From Ignelater luminosus (taxonomy: Eukaryota > Arthropoda > Insecta > Coleoptera > Elateridae), in the NCBI GenBank assembly GCA_011009095.1, contig VTPC01000842.1:539443-603442 (forward strand): a stretch of DNA of 64,000 nt. The letters are read 5' to 3'. The notes beneath the pieces were generated by a model, which was not told the origin of the DNA, did not search any database, and saw nothing but the letters and a program-made list of their open reading frames with translations. Positions 46,850-58,255 of the stretch are shown piece after piece. Position 1 is the first letter of the stretch. Every line of letters starts with the position of its first letter. Made by a program: the position numbers and the translations under genes.

Positions 46850-47160
46850 GTATTTAGCTCTCTTAAGAAAGTTAATGAAGGACAAAACCAGACTCGTGTT
46901 CATGTTCAGTTCTCTTACGAAATAGATGCACGATAAGACTCCACCTTGAGCCACCACAGGCAGCCCAGCCCATATTGGTGTTTAACTAAGTATCTCAAGA
47001 TGGTTAATTGAGGACGTAGCCCGACCCGTTCTCATATTTAACTATTTTAAGAAAGCTAATGGAGGACGAAGCCTGATCTTAGGCCACCGCGGGCGGCCCG
47101 TGGGATGGTGCAACCTGACGCGTATTGGCATTTAGCTATCTTAAAATTGTAACGATCATT
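46850..47160 (-). repeat. CTTTAACC-type satellite, second locus (reverse orientation)
   Basis: Subunits read TATTTAGCTCTCTTAAGAAAGTTAATGAAGGACA and similar, which is the reverse complement pattern of the 3.4-6.4 kb satellite (TCCTYYWTTAACCNTCTTAAG). The GCCACCGCGGGCGGCCCGTGGGATGG block matches the GCCACCTGTGGTGGCCCATGG subunit there. Confidence 0.7.
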
Positions 47161-47164
47161 TGCT

Positions 47165-48600
47165 GCTCGTAACCTTGTAAACGATTTTCTGTCGTGTAGG
47201 AAATCGATTTCGTCATATATCTATTTCGTGCTACTTGCTGTTCAGATCATTATCACTGATTGGCGAGACATTGTGTGGCAGCTTTTCATTAATTTTCCAA
47301 TAGGAGGAAAACAAGGGAAGCTCAAAGTTGGAAATTTTGCACTTTTTTAAACGCAGAATTTGGAGAGCAGGTGAGGCATTAGGGCTTTCCAACACTTCGC
47401 AGAGTGACGAAAATGGACTAAGATGACTGGGACCTTATGCTAGGCCCTAGCAATCTGGCACCAAAGGCGCTGTGATGTAAAGCCTCCTTTGAGTGTCTTG
47501 TCATTGACAGATTTAAATTCGGATCCATAGGCGTTCGTGAGGAAGGATAAAGGTGGGGGATTTTCAAAGATATCCATTTAGTATCCCAATTCATCTGTGC
47601 CCGATGCCGCTTAGACTGATCTCCCACTTCCTACAGTTCGGCTGGTAGAGGGTGTGACAAGTCAAACTTAGGAGGGCTCCTAGATCGAAAACTGTAACGG
47701 GCCATTCGACGTAGATTTGCGAGTGTTATCGGTCAGTGGAAACAGATTGGCGATAGTAAACTAAGAAACTCCGACTTTCCTTCGAAAACCGTTTGGGCAT
47801 TTGGCAAATCTTGCAACGTCCACCAAAACTGTCCGAATGGTATGATCGACGTAATATTTGAGATTTGTATTCTAGGTGTGCATTTCTAGCTACTACAAAA
47901 ACCCAATTCGATTCAATTAACTTCGCAAATATTTCCATGGTCTTTCGCTATGCGCAACTAAAGAAATCGTAACTCGGTTAATTATGGTCCCATCAAACTG
48001 GTTTTCTATATAACCTAAATAGCATCACCACGGCAAGAAGTTTAGATGGACACCAATGGCGTGCGCCTGTTTTTGGGGTGAATTAGAAGAAGAAAATGTA
48101 ATTAGTCTTCCTTTGGAACTTTCTGGAGTAGTTCTCCAAGATCCTAGGAAACTGTAGTTGCTACCCTCGTATATGCCGTGAAATGGGAAACAAAAAGGCT
48201 CGACATACTTTTTTCTACGAGATCATCTTCCAGGTCAAAGACGGGAAAACTAAAAATGGTGCAAATATGGTCCTGGCATGGACATCATTTGAACTAGAAA
48301 GAAGAATCTTCTATAAATATACTTTAGTGGCCTGTACTTGATCCTGTAAGTAAATCCCTAATCTTTCCAAAAAGACCCTCGAAACATAGGGCGGGAACTC
48401 TTTCTTTTCGACCTCTTCTAGTGCCGTTATTTTAGGGTAGTTAATGCTAAGACTCGGTACGTAGCTCTCCCAAATCTTTGTCGGTGCCCATAGGGGTGCG
48501 GTCATGTAGTCGATAGGATAGGTGGGGAAATATGTCCCGTTATCGAATATTTTATACTTATGGTGAAGGCTGTACCAAGAGTCATCACAGTTATACTACG
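47165..48600 (-). pseudogene. Unidentified decayed coding region
   Basis: Between two repeat blocks, the minus strand carries protein-like sequence in several frames and is less AT-rich than the surroundings. From high to low coordinates: about 48595-48311 open, with WYSLHHKYKIFDNGTYFPTY and then LWAPTKIWESYVPSL and FPPYVSRVFLERLGIYLQDQ. Next, in shifted frames near 48210-47950, KYVEPFCFPFHGIYEGSNYS and NQFDGTIINRVTISLVAHSE. Then 47938-47726 with WVFVVARNAHLEYKSQILRR. Last, 47627-47418 with RHRAQMNWDTKWISLKIPHL. Aromatic and proline content is high. I cannot assign a family. An old transposon gene, a processed pseudogene or an endogenous viral relic are all possible. No function is claimed. 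Confidence 0.4.
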
Positions 48601-48659
48601 TGTGTAAGAAGGCGAAATGGATCGATTGGGGATTTTTAATTAGTTGATTAATTCCTTTA

Positions 48660-48985
48660 TTTAATTCCTTCTTTCCACGCGGTCCGAGAAAAATTTGGTA
48701 ACCTCTTGATTCCGAGCGGCCCGGCAGGCCCGAATGAACCCACAAACTCGGACGGCCTGGCAGGATCCAATACGACAATCCTCCGATGCTGTTCAGAATG
48801 AAAAATAGTCCGTTCGAGACTTCGAATGAGTACGAAAAGGATCTCAGTCCGATGCAATACAAAAATTGTCCGCTTCGAATCAGCACAAAAATAAGGGCTC
48901 TAAAGTCAATCAAATAAACTCAATAGGTCTGAGAGTCCCGAACGATCCGATGGGACCGAGCGGCTCAAACGCTAATTTAAAAAGA
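48660..48985 (+). repeat. Composite GC-rich repeat (locus F)
   Basis: CGCGGTCCGAGAAAAATTTG and GGTAACCTCTTGATTCCGAG lead into about 70 bp of minisatellite. Spaced boxes follow (GAGTACGAAAAGGATCT near 48829, CAATACAAAAATTGTCCG near 48855, CAGCACAAAAATAA near 48884), then more minisatellite. Here the box block is flanked by minisatellite on both sides. Confidence 0.75.
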
Positions 48986-49600
48986 TTTTGATTAAAGTCT
49001 CTCTTGAAAGACTCCCAATAATTTCTTCTAGGGTTGCGATATACCATCCTTTCTTTCTGAAATTTTGTTATATGAAAGCAGATCTGAACAACTGTCTTCA
49101 TCGGACACTTTTCGGTTTTCGATAAACCTACTAGCTAGGCCCGGACTGACTGGGTACTAACTTGACACAGTCTGAAAAAAACTCGGTGACTTTTTGATTG
49201 GCCCGACAAGTTCGAGAAGCCCACACAACCTGAGAGGTCCGAACGGCCGAACAGAGAAGCCCGAAGAGCCGAGAAGTCTAAGAGGCTCCACGGCCAGAGA
49301 GGTCCGATCCATATTGACTGACAGTTTCGAGATATACAGACGGTTCGAAGGGCCGACAAGTCCAAAAGGCCTGAACGGAAAAACAAACCCGTATGGCCCG
49401 ACAGTTTCGAGAAATTCAGACGACCCGAAGGGCCGAAAAGTTCCAAAGGTCCGAACGCCCAAATAAACCCGTATGTATTGCCCGACAGGGCTCTACGGCT
49501 AGACAGGCCCGATAAGATCGAACGGTCCGAGAGACCCGATTGATCGATTGACCCGAAAAACCTGATAAATTTTTAAACTCAGCTTAAACGAGCTTCGGGA
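48986..49600 (+). repeat. Composite GC-rich repeat (locus G) with AT-rich leader
   Basis: The leader (GACTCCCAATAATTTCTTCT, GGTTGCGATATA, TTTCGGTTTTCGATAAACC) is homologous to the leader at 31985-32150. It leads to AGGCCCGGACTGACTGGGTA, CTTGACACAGTCTGAAAAAA, a GTGACTTTTTGATTGGCCCG block, minisatellite (49200-49530), and the end module GATTGATCGATTGACCCGAA. Confidence 0.8.
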
Positions 49601-49719
49601 GGGAGGGGGAGTCACGGGTCGCCATCTGAGTTTAGCTGAGCTAAGACTAAAAACGTCTTTTAAAGTAAGCATTGTGTGACGCAGGGTTACGTTACAAGAT
49701 TATTAATAAAAGGTGCAGT

Positions 49720-50160
49720 CCAATTCATGTTCATACTTAGCTCTCTTAAAATAGTTAAGGGAGGATGAAGTTCGACATTCGAGCACTGCAGGCATCCCGT
49801 AAGATGGCGAAGCCCGACCAGTGTTGGTATTTACAAACTGTCTTAAGACGGTTAATGGAAGGCACAGCCTTACTCGTTCTCGTATTTAGCTATTTTAAGA
49901 TCAATAGAAGACAAAGACCGACATGCGCCACCGTAGGTGGTCCGTGGGATTGTACAGGCTGGGCTGTGTTGGTATTTGACTATCTTAAGATGGTTAGTGA
50001 AGAGCGCAACCCGACCCATGTCTATATTTAGTAATCTTAAAAAAAGTTAATACAGGATGAAGCTCGACATTGTGCTACCGCAGGCAACGGTGGGATGACA
50101 CAACTCAATCAGTAAATAAAGCACAACCCGACTCGTTCTCATAGCATAGCGCTATTTAGT
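49720..50160 (-). repeat. CTTTAACC-type satellite, third locus (reverse orientation)
   Basis: Subunits such as TTAGCTCTCTTAAAATAGTTAAGGGAGGATGAAG and TTGACTATCTTAAGATGGTTAGTGAAG repeat every 45-60 bp. The CACCGTAGGTGGTCCGTGGGA block pairs with the GCCACCTGTGGTGGCC subunit of the first locus. Confidence 0.72.
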
Positions 50161-50520
50161 GTGAGCAAGTTCCAGCGATCGAAAAGTGTTTTTCGAGTTT
50201 GCGCCCCGACTCCAACCTTCCTCTATCCGAATCTCCATTCGTAGTTTGACCGACGCCGCTGTCGATACAGTTGCTCGGCTTCCGCCAAGCTACGAAAGCC
50301 ACTTGTCCGGCATGTTCGTGGATTCAGCTGTCGTTGTTGCTGAGTGTTTCACTATATTGTGTAGAAACGGTCGTTCTGCTTGAATATTCCTCAGCGTTCC
50401 TCTAGACCCCTTTTGGCTACCCTTATTCTTGAGGGCATTTAACACAACACACTTGCAGGGTCCTTCACTTGGCTTGCACGCCGCTCCGCTTAGCTAACTA
50501 CTACCATAACTAAATTTTTA
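50161..50520. other. GC-richer unassigned stretch
   Basis: Less AT-rich than the background; a 65-codon frame at 50186-50383 is unrecognised. It sits just upstream of a LINE fragment and could be part of a related element. Confidence 0.3.
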
Positions 50521-50523
50521 CGT

Positions 50524-51690
50524 TTGGTAAATAGATACCTTATTGTGCATCAAGAACTCATAAAAGCAGCTTCATCAGAAATGGACACGGAAGGAGTCTC
50601 CACGAAGATTGAGTTCAAAGAGTTAAACACTGCATCTGATCTCAAAACTGAGAACAATCGGGCGTCCGTCTCCTGGAATCGACTTAGTCGTCCACACCAA
50701 CAACATACCATGCAACCGTGAAACGAGGCGTGTTATAGATGCTGATGATACGGCCATAGTGACTCAGGGGGCAAGTTTCGAAGAAGTAGAATGTAGATTA
50801 TCGGCCGCTTTGGAAGAGCTAGCAGACTGCTATGACAGGAACTCGTTGAAACCGAACCCTAAGAAAACCCAGGTATGCGCCTACCATCTTAATAACCGCC
50901 AGGCAATGAGAAGACTAAACATAACCTGGACGAGACAACCTTTGAAACACTATCATAATATCATCTAGGAATAATATAATTTGCAAATTGACTGGTATAC
51001 CACTTGGGGAGCTCAACCAAGTGTGCTCTAAACTGTAGAATACTCAGCTCCAGTATGGAGCACACATCCATATAGTCGATTGCGCAATAAATGATGCTGA
51101 TCGAATAATCTCTGGATATTTAAATCCCACTCTAACAGATAAAATTTACCCCATTATAGGTATTGCTCCACCATCCATTAGCAGGGAGGTTGTTTTGGAA
51201 GTTGAGAGGAGGAAGCACGCAACTGACCCAAGGCATTCCTTGTTTGGACAACAGAGATATCAAACAAGATTAAAATCTAGGAAAAGCTTTATAAATTCCA
51301 CGGATGTGCTTGAAACCACTGCCGGGCGACGCGACGGTAGGCGTCTCACCCTGATGAGGTTTCGGAACCAAGAGAGGAACTAAATGAAAACAGTCATATA
51401 CTACTTGGAGAGTCGTCAACAGATTCACAACCAACACTTCGCGATGCACGAAGTATTTAAACAGATGTGGATATGCAAAGGACGATAGATGTGGATGTAG
51501 AGAAACACAAGACGCTGACCACTTACTAGTCTGTCCAGATTTAGGGGAAGGCTGCACCCATCGAAACCTCATCGAAGCGATTGACAGTCATCCTTTGTGG
51601 CGCAATACTGGGTAAACACCATTTGATTTTATTAGTAATCCGGACACGGAAAGTAAGGATCAGGAATCCTAAGCTAAATCCCATATAGGG
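50524..51690 (+). mobile_element. 5'-truncated LINE: reverse transcriptase C-terminal part and tail
   Basis: Only the 3' portion of a non-LTR retrotransposon remains. A degraded segment at 50520-50740 leads to the reverse transcriptase catalytic box at about 50738, read as DADDTAIVTQGAS. In the family this is Y/F-ADD, so the aromatic residue has become Asp. LKPNPKKTQVCAYHLNNRQA follows, then an HYHNIIYLG-like step after a shift. Further on are AEYSAPVWSTH (near 51040), PIIGIAPPSISREVVLEVER, and a Cys/His-rich tail (CGYAKDDRCGC, then ADHLLVCPDLG, about 51474-51545). Such tails are common in Jockey/CR1-like LINEs of insects. Stops and frameshifts make it dead. 5' truncation is typical of LINE insertion. 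Confidence 0.82.
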
Positions 51691-52143
51691 AGTATAAAAC
51701 AGGCATTGACTTGCTCAAAACTCTAATTTAAATTCTGTGATCTAATCTAAACAACTTCTCTATCCTTCCTCACTCGCATAGAAACAAAAAGCTTAAATCT
51801 AGATTGATCAAGAGACTAGTAGAGTAAAAGTTTACATTCTAATGTCAGGGATTCTGAAAATCCGTTGAGAGAAAGCAGAATTGTAAAAAGTATTCACTTC
51901 GCTATTTAATATTCTAATAATCAACTAAAAACTGAATGCAGAAAGTTTTAAAAAGATTGCACAGCATTTTTGAAAGATAAAAGTCGAAATTATAGAACCT
52001 TAAGCTAAACGTTTGATTTTAAGAGTAAATACAAAATTTGTCTGTTTAAAATTAAGTTTCCAAACTTTTCAAAATAAAACAAAAATCAGTGTATAATTAG
52101 TAACAAAAGAAACCGTCAGTTACTTTGATCGTTATAAACTTAC

Positions 52144-52170
52144 CAGACAACCTTGACTGTGGGCATGGAT
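52144..52170 (-). other. Candidate 27-nt micro-exon of a host gene
   Basis: On the minus strand the order is a pyrimidine tract with TTTCTTTTATATTGCAG, 27 nt of GC-richer sequence, then CTG followed by GTAAGTTT. Both splice sites match insect consensus well. The 27 nt are open in all three phases and keep frame (9 codons). One phase reads PCPQSRLS, another IHAHSQGCL. I do not recognise the peptide. If real, it belongs to a gene transcribed right to left, and this region is intronic. Short length makes chance a serious alternative. Confidence 0.4.
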
Positions 52171-52327
52171 CTGCAATATAAAAGAAAACAAATTATATCA
52201 GAACATTGTTACTATCTAAAGTAAAACTTTAGAATTAGATATCAAACTGAAACAGGTACCTACATTTTAATCAAAAATTAGAAACTAATCGATTCAATTA
52301 AAACTTAAACTACTAATTCGGAACACC

Positions 52328-52330
<3 letters not shown>

Positions 52331-52360
<30 letters not shown>
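52331..52360. repeat. (TA)15 microsatellite
   Basis: Thirty bases of uninterrupted TA, followed by a short CA run. It follows ACACCCTG, a string often found at mariner or MITE tips. Confidence 0.95.
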
Positions 52361-52368
<8 letters not shown>

Positions 52369-54509
52369 ACTATTTAATCATCTTTTCGATCCTCTGCAAA
52401 AATAACATTTTTATCAAGATTATCCACACTTATCGCAACAGAAGTAAATGTTATCAATAAACGGAACAATTCCCTATCTAACTATTATATTTGATGAGAT
52501 TTCATTTTTGTGAAATAGCGCAGAGGTGGGATATCCAATACACCATAAAAAGAAAATTGGGCGCAAAGGTATCGAGTTGTTTATATAATGGGAACTGTAC
52601 AGGTGGCCAAATTGATTAGAGCTGATAGTGTCAAGATAATAGGTTCGTATGAATTATGTTTTATTTCGTGTGAACAGCCGGCAGCACGAAATTCGTAGTA
52701 AAAAGTTTGAGATATTCTTATTACCTTTAATGGGTTTTATGTAGTGCTGTGATTTATTACGAAAAGAAACGGATGTAGATAAGACAAGAACAACTTTTAG
52801 AACAACGTTATTAAAATAATAAAAGTAGATAGCGTACGCGAAATGTTTAAGATAAGAATCAATGTATTAAAAGCATCATTATAGTAAGTGCATTTCGAAA
52901 GATTGTATCACGAGTTACTTCTTATCACGTAACTGTCATTCGCTATCGGAATAAGAATGTTGGATTCTTACTTTCTGTCTTATCAACAAGGGCTATGTTA
53001 CGCAACCAATTGTTATTTGTTTTGTTACATTATTCACCTTTTACTATTTAGCGCCATCCGGCTTGATTAAATGTTTGGTAATTTTTAAATGATACTACTA
53101 CATTTTGTTACAGTTTTCATTTTAAATTTAACTGCAAATTACCGAGATTACAATCTTAGAAATTTCCGTCAACAATAGTAAGCGCAAATACAGACCTTTT
53201 GATATAAGACACCAAGTTCGAAATTCGCTGATTTTCTTATCATTATTTAAATGATTACAACAGAAAGGAACCACTAATAAATGCCAGTTTCAAATAATTC
53301 TAATTTCAAGTTTTTTTTAAGTTTTTTTAAATTTTCTTAATTAAAAAACTTTTCCTTTTGCAAATTTCAAATTAACAAAAAATAATGTTGCTGGTGGGAT
53401 TTGAACTTGGCATTTTGTGTACTAAAAAACTAAAAAACACGTTTCGCAAGAAGCTACGGTGGCTTGCAAGTATTAACTTGAATTTCTCGTCTCTTAAACC
53501 ACTATAAGCTTGCAGTTCTGTTGAAATAATATATAAAAACGTAAATTCAATCTAAAAGAGACACAGTGCTAAGCCAATAACCAAACACACTATTACATCC
53601 ATCAGATACCAAAGTAACAAATGTAGGTTATAAGAGAACTGTTGCTCTATCTTACAGTTACTTCCGTTCCAGTCCCTGACACGACGAGAGCTGAAATGTA
53701 ACTTCAAAATAGCCTAGTATGTATTGTAATACTCGCAAGATCCAACAATGATAATAAAATCTGACAAAAATTTTACTATTAGAAAACAAAGGTTATCCAA
53801 AATATGTCCTTATCCCACAAGTGATCAGTTTCGCGTAAGCTCACGTTGAAAACAAACAATAACGCAATGGTGAAGCAAAATTAAATTTAGCTAAGTACAG
53901 CCACTTTACACTCATCAAGAAAATGGAAATCTTCCTGTATAAAAATTGTTCCGCTGTATGAAACATGTTCAGTGTAGCTAGTAGTTTGACAATTGAAACG
54001 AAAACAATAACATTTGATAATTCGAAAAAACAAAACTCAAAGTGTTCAATAAAATTTAATATTAAAAAAAATAATTAAATGACTTAGCTTAATCTGCAAT
54101 AAACGCCCTAGCATTGGACAAAAGATATCACGCAAACTATAATTTGACTAACATGCGAAAACTAACCTCACTATATATATTGTAATAAAATTTAATTAAA
54201 TTCAAATGTGATATAGGCTAAACCAACTACAACGTTCTGGAATTGAACTTGCGCTTTCTTGAAGACAGCTAGTTTAGTATAAAAGAAATGACGAGACTAC
54301 CGAAACGTCCTTGATCCTGAAGATGGGAAACACAAAATCTCACAGAGAAGCCTCGTAATAAGGAGGCTGGACTGTAAGATATGCCTAAACTCCACGGACT
54401 GGAGCGTTTTTTATAAAAAAAATTCAACGCAGGTAAAAATAGTTTGAATTAACACAAACAGAATCCTTGCAAGACAAAGTAGCTTCTATGTCAGCTCCTG
54501 TTTGTTTTT

Positions 54510-54835
54510 ACTGTTGTATCAAAGTTCAGACTCTACATTTCAAATCAGATTCCCCGACTTTTCCAGGATTTATTTAGTCTATTACTATTCAAAGGCCGCT
54601 TCGCAACTGGGACTTACTTCACATGCGATGATTCGTCTTGCATCTGATCATCACAAGGTCATAACAACGGACGAACTGGTTAACTACTGTCTTTGTCTAT
54701 ACTTTTGCAGAAATAATGATTCGACATTAGTGTCAGTATTCATTATGCAGTTTCTGAGCTAATTATTCAAATAAAAACAAATTCATAGCTATTAAAGAAA
54801 AACCACGGTCGTTGCGACCTCTGCTGGAAATTGAA
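54510..54835 (+). repeat. Diverged dispersed repeat, copy 2 (partner at 20.5 kb)
   Basis: It shares ordered blocks with 20540-20835, including TTTCAAATC, ACTTACTTCACATGCGATGA, GACGAACTGGTTAACTACT and GGTCGTTGCGACCTCTGCTG. It ends where composite repeat locus H begins. Confidence 0.5.
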
Positions 54836-54859
54836 AAAAAAACTAACGACTGGGCCAAA

Positions 54860-55350
54860 TTTGGCGCTACTAGAAAAAACACGGTAACTTCTTGATCGGC
54901 CCGACAGAGAAGCCCGAAGGGCCGATAAGCCCAAAAGGTCCGACATACTCAACGGTCCAACAGGCCCAACGGTCTGAAAGGTCCAGATGGTCCAACACGC
55001 CTGAGAAGCTAGAACAGCCCGACAGATCCGAAAAGCCCGAAAAGTCCAAATCACCCGACAGGTAAGAACGGCCCGACAAGTTCTAAAGGTCCGACAGGCC
55101 CAAACGCTCCGATAAACCCGAGAGATCTAAACAGCTCGATAGACCCGAAGGGCCAAAAAGTCCAAAAGGCCAGACAGACTCGTAGGGTTCGATAAGCCCG
55201 ACAGGCTCCAATGGCTCGACAGACCCGACAACACCGAACAGCCCGAGAGGTCCGATTGACCAGACGTAGGCCCAAAAAAGAGTGATAAAATTTTAAAATA
55301 AGGTCCAGTCCGACCTAACTCTGAGCTTTGACCCGGCCCGTGCAGGCTTC
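54860..55350 (+). repeat. Composite GC-rich repeat (locus H)
   Basis: GGCGCTACTAGAAAAAACAC and GGTAACTTCTTGATCGGCCC open the element. About 360 bp of minisatellite follow. The end module is CGATTGACCAGACGTAGGCC, then AAAATTTTAAAATAAGGTCC, then CCCGGCCCGTGCAGGCTTCT. This locus and locus E give the most complete start-to-end structure of the family. Confidence 0.82.
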
Positions 55351-55744
55351 TAATGGTCCTATCAAAATTGGACTTTGTTGGTAGTGGTAACAGGAAGGGT
55401 ATGAAATGATACCGACCGTCTTTTGTTTTCCAGGTTTTGTTTATATGTATCACAAGAACGAAAGGTCCTATCAAAATGGGACTTTTTTGTTGACGGTGGT
55501 AGAAGGAAGGGTATCAAATGGACCATGCAATCCCGATCGCCTTTTGTTTTTTCAAATTTTGCTTAGATGTATCTCAAGAACAGGCGGTCCTATCGAAATG
55601 GGACTTTGTTTGTTGGTAGTAGTAGTAATGGAAGGAGGGTACAAACGAACCATGTAATACAGATCGTCTTTTGTTTTCTTGTTTGCCCTACATTGAGGAA
55701 TCCCACCAAGGTGGGACTTTTTTTGATGGAAGCGGTAAGGTTTT
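55351..55744. repeat. ~115 bp tandem repeat, about 3.5 units
   Basis: Units begin GGTCCTATCAAAATTGGACT at 55355, GGTCCTATCAAAATGGGACT at 55464 and GGTCCTATCGAAATGGGACT at 55586. A partial unit (CCCACCAAGGTGGGACTTTT) lies at about 55701. Each unit also has GGAAGGGTATNAAATG and CGTCTTTTGTTTT. Spacings are 109 and 122 bp. The array directly follows composite repeat H and abuts the broken end of the copia element. Confidence 0.82.
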
Positions 55745-58229
55745 TTAATACCATTTTTCTCAAACCCAAAGTTTTTTTAAAAACTGCCAAATTTTATGTT
55801 CCAGCATCTCAGTGTCTGTTTTAGACCCTATATAGACTTCTTTAGTTTGCACACCAATTTGTATTTATATTTGCCACTAATGGGGGTGTCGTATGAAATG
55901 TCGGTTTCAATAAAATCTACCTCATAGTCATTGAGCTTGACAGAGTGTTGTATTGTCTCTCTTCACCTCAGGTGATGAATTGGTCCTTCTTGTTCTTCAA
56001 CTGCTTCTTACTCGGTGTCGGGTAACAATTCTGGAACAGATTCTTGTTTCTCTTGTTCATTAATTTCTTCGTTCTGTATTATTTTAATTGTGTTGACTCT
56101 TACTACCGGCTTGCTTGTTTTTTCATTAAAAATAACATCTCTAGAAATTGTAATTTGGTTAGTTGAAACATCAAGTAGGCGATAATTTGTCGAATTCCCA
56201 TTATAACCTACAAATATTAATTCTTTGCTTTTCGAATCTAGTTTCTTTCTCTTTTGTTTTGGTATATTAACATAAGCATTACAACCAAACGTTTTTAAAT
56301 GCGTTAATGTTGGTTTATTCTTCATACGGACTTGTATTTGATGTTTGTTTGGTTGATGTTCTGTTGAGAATGTACACTGCTGTATTCACAGCTTCGGCTC
56401 ATAATTCTTTAGGTGAATCCTTCTCATACAAAATTAAACGAGCACATTCCACAATTGTACAGATTTCTCGTTCTGCCTCCCCATTTTGTTCTAGGGTGTA
56501 CGGTCCAGTTCACTCCAATTCACTGCCCATTTCAGTTAGGAATTCTTTAAAGTTCACGTTAATAGAGTATGCCCTTTTTAAGGGTCCTCCACAGAATGTT
56601 TGGGAATAGGCAACACGTCTTACAACTCAGAGCCGGCTTTTCTTTAAAAAGTTCAACTCTTGTTAATTGAACCATAGTTTGCTGTGAATCTCAAAATTGA
56701 CAAAAGTCAACTGTTTGACAAAAATTGTTATCGAGTTCAATTTACGATCGTCTTTTGTTTGGTGTCGGTACTTTATCTCACATTAACTGGCTTTACATCA
56801 CCTGATTTTGTGTTACGTAGCTGTGCACTTGAAAATTTTAGTTTATGCTGTTTTCCATACATGCAGAATTCACAGAAGAAATTATTTATATTTTCTAAAT
56901 TCACGTCACTTATAATTCCGTTTGATATCATATCTTCATGGTTTTGTAATTTATATGGCCAAGTCGATTCTGCCACAATTTTAGTTTATCAGCATGTGTT
57001 ACCACAAAGTAATGGCTTTAAACTGCATGTAGTATAAATTATTTTCTGTATGTCATTCTAATAAACAGAGGCATACTTATTTTCTTTAATAATTTTCATA
57101 CCTTTCTTTTGTCTACTAAAACTTCAGAGAAAAGATTTTTCCAGAGATCAGGTACATGCAAGACATTTAACATGATAGCATTACATCATGCGTTGTTCAG
57201 AAGTTTTCAAATTTTCATGGTTCTCCTTCCTTTAACTTGTAAGACTGTTGTGTTGTTCATAAGTGTAACTGAAGTTTCTTCGGTACTTTATTCAAACGGC
57301 GAGAAATATTCTTTGCGAAATACATATGCGCTGATGCACCACTATCCATTATTCACACATCATCATTTGATGAAGATAATGCTTTCGTAGTAGATACTGA
57401 GATACTGAACCTTAACTTTCTTCTATTGTAAAGGCTGCTACGCTACCTTGGAAACCCCCCCCCCCTCTTAATTTTGATTTTTTCTTATTCTTATCTTTTT
57501 TCGGAGCACGGTATTCTCTTGCAAAATGATCTTTCTTAAAATAATTATAACAGATCACTGACCTTTTGTTTCCTTTAACTTTTGATGTAACAAAAACATT
57601 TTCCATGGAGATCAAGTTTGCTTCTTCATCCAGCAATGGTGATGTGAGATTCTGTAACGTTTGACGCTGTTCATCAACTGACAGCCACGTTTGACGTACG
57701 TTTCTAAACTTTAGGGGCAAAGAACTTAAAATCTTTGTCATTGTGGCTGTATTACTTACTGTATCTCCAGAATCTCTTTATTTTCTGTGCTAGATTTTCT
57801 ACCTTGACAATGTGCATTGGTTGGTTCCATTTTATATTGATGAAACCTCTCTTAATAAATTATTTTATTTGTTTCCGATTTCTGTTGATAAATTGTGTCC
57901 ATCTTGTCGATAATTTCTTTAAAGCTAACACAGTTTTCAGTCACAGTTATTTATGGTAATTTCATCGAGAATGGCACGATGAACATGGAGATAGCTTACT
58001 TTCTATTCCACTGTTCAATTTCTTTTGTCTCTCCGCTGCTTGGTTTTCTACATCCACCACTTGCAACTTCGAAGGTACCGTTTGCTCTTAAAGTACATTT
58101 CAGTTGAAACTGCTGATAATTCTTTCCGTTGAATTTTCGAACTGAATCCACATCAATTCCATCAGGAATTTTGTTTTCAACACTTCTCGAACTCAGGATA
58201 GGAAAACCACTAGAACACTTCACATTCAC
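55745..58229 (-). pseudogene. copia gag-pol pseudogene
   Basis: A polyprotein relic in several frames. Gag N-part (58229-57996): KFNGKNYQQFQLKCTLRANG. Gag C-part (57741-57412): a zinc-knuckle relic CYNYFKKDHFAREYRAPK, where the CX2CX4HX4C pattern has lost its second and fourth Cys. Protease: MDSGASAHM at 57349-57323, with the DSG active site intact. The GAG-pre-integrase zinc finger lies at 56976-56773 (FFCEFCMYGKQHKLKF). An integrase core piece, TLEQNGEAEREI, lies near 56510-56470, and the integrase C-part at 56325-56008 has LKTFGCNAYVNIPKQKRKKL and FVGYNG. The reverse transcriptase fragment YKLVCKLKKSI followed by GLKQTLRCWN lies at about 55880-55800; the YxDD catalytic region is gone. Stops and frameshifts throughout. 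Confidence 0.85.
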
Positions 58230-58255
58230 AATCTACTTAATTTCTTGCGTTATGT

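Larger units (their letters stand above)
51691..54470. other. AT-rich stretch, possibly intronic
   Basis: Apart from a candidate micro-exon at 52144 and a TA microsatellite at 52331, nothing was recognised. Weak tRNA-like strings on the minus strand near 53395-53470 and 54235-54300 do not fold convincingly. Confidence 0.45.

Noticed and set aside
49135-49466. Frames of about 90-103 codons on both strands
   Set aside because: Same reason: they lie wholly in the minisatellite of locus G.
53395-53470. tRNA-like string on the minus strand with a GTTCAAATCCCACC B-box
   Set aside because: The anticodon arm would need an 18-nt loop and the D-arm is not recognisable. A second weak candidate at 54235-54300 fails in the same way.
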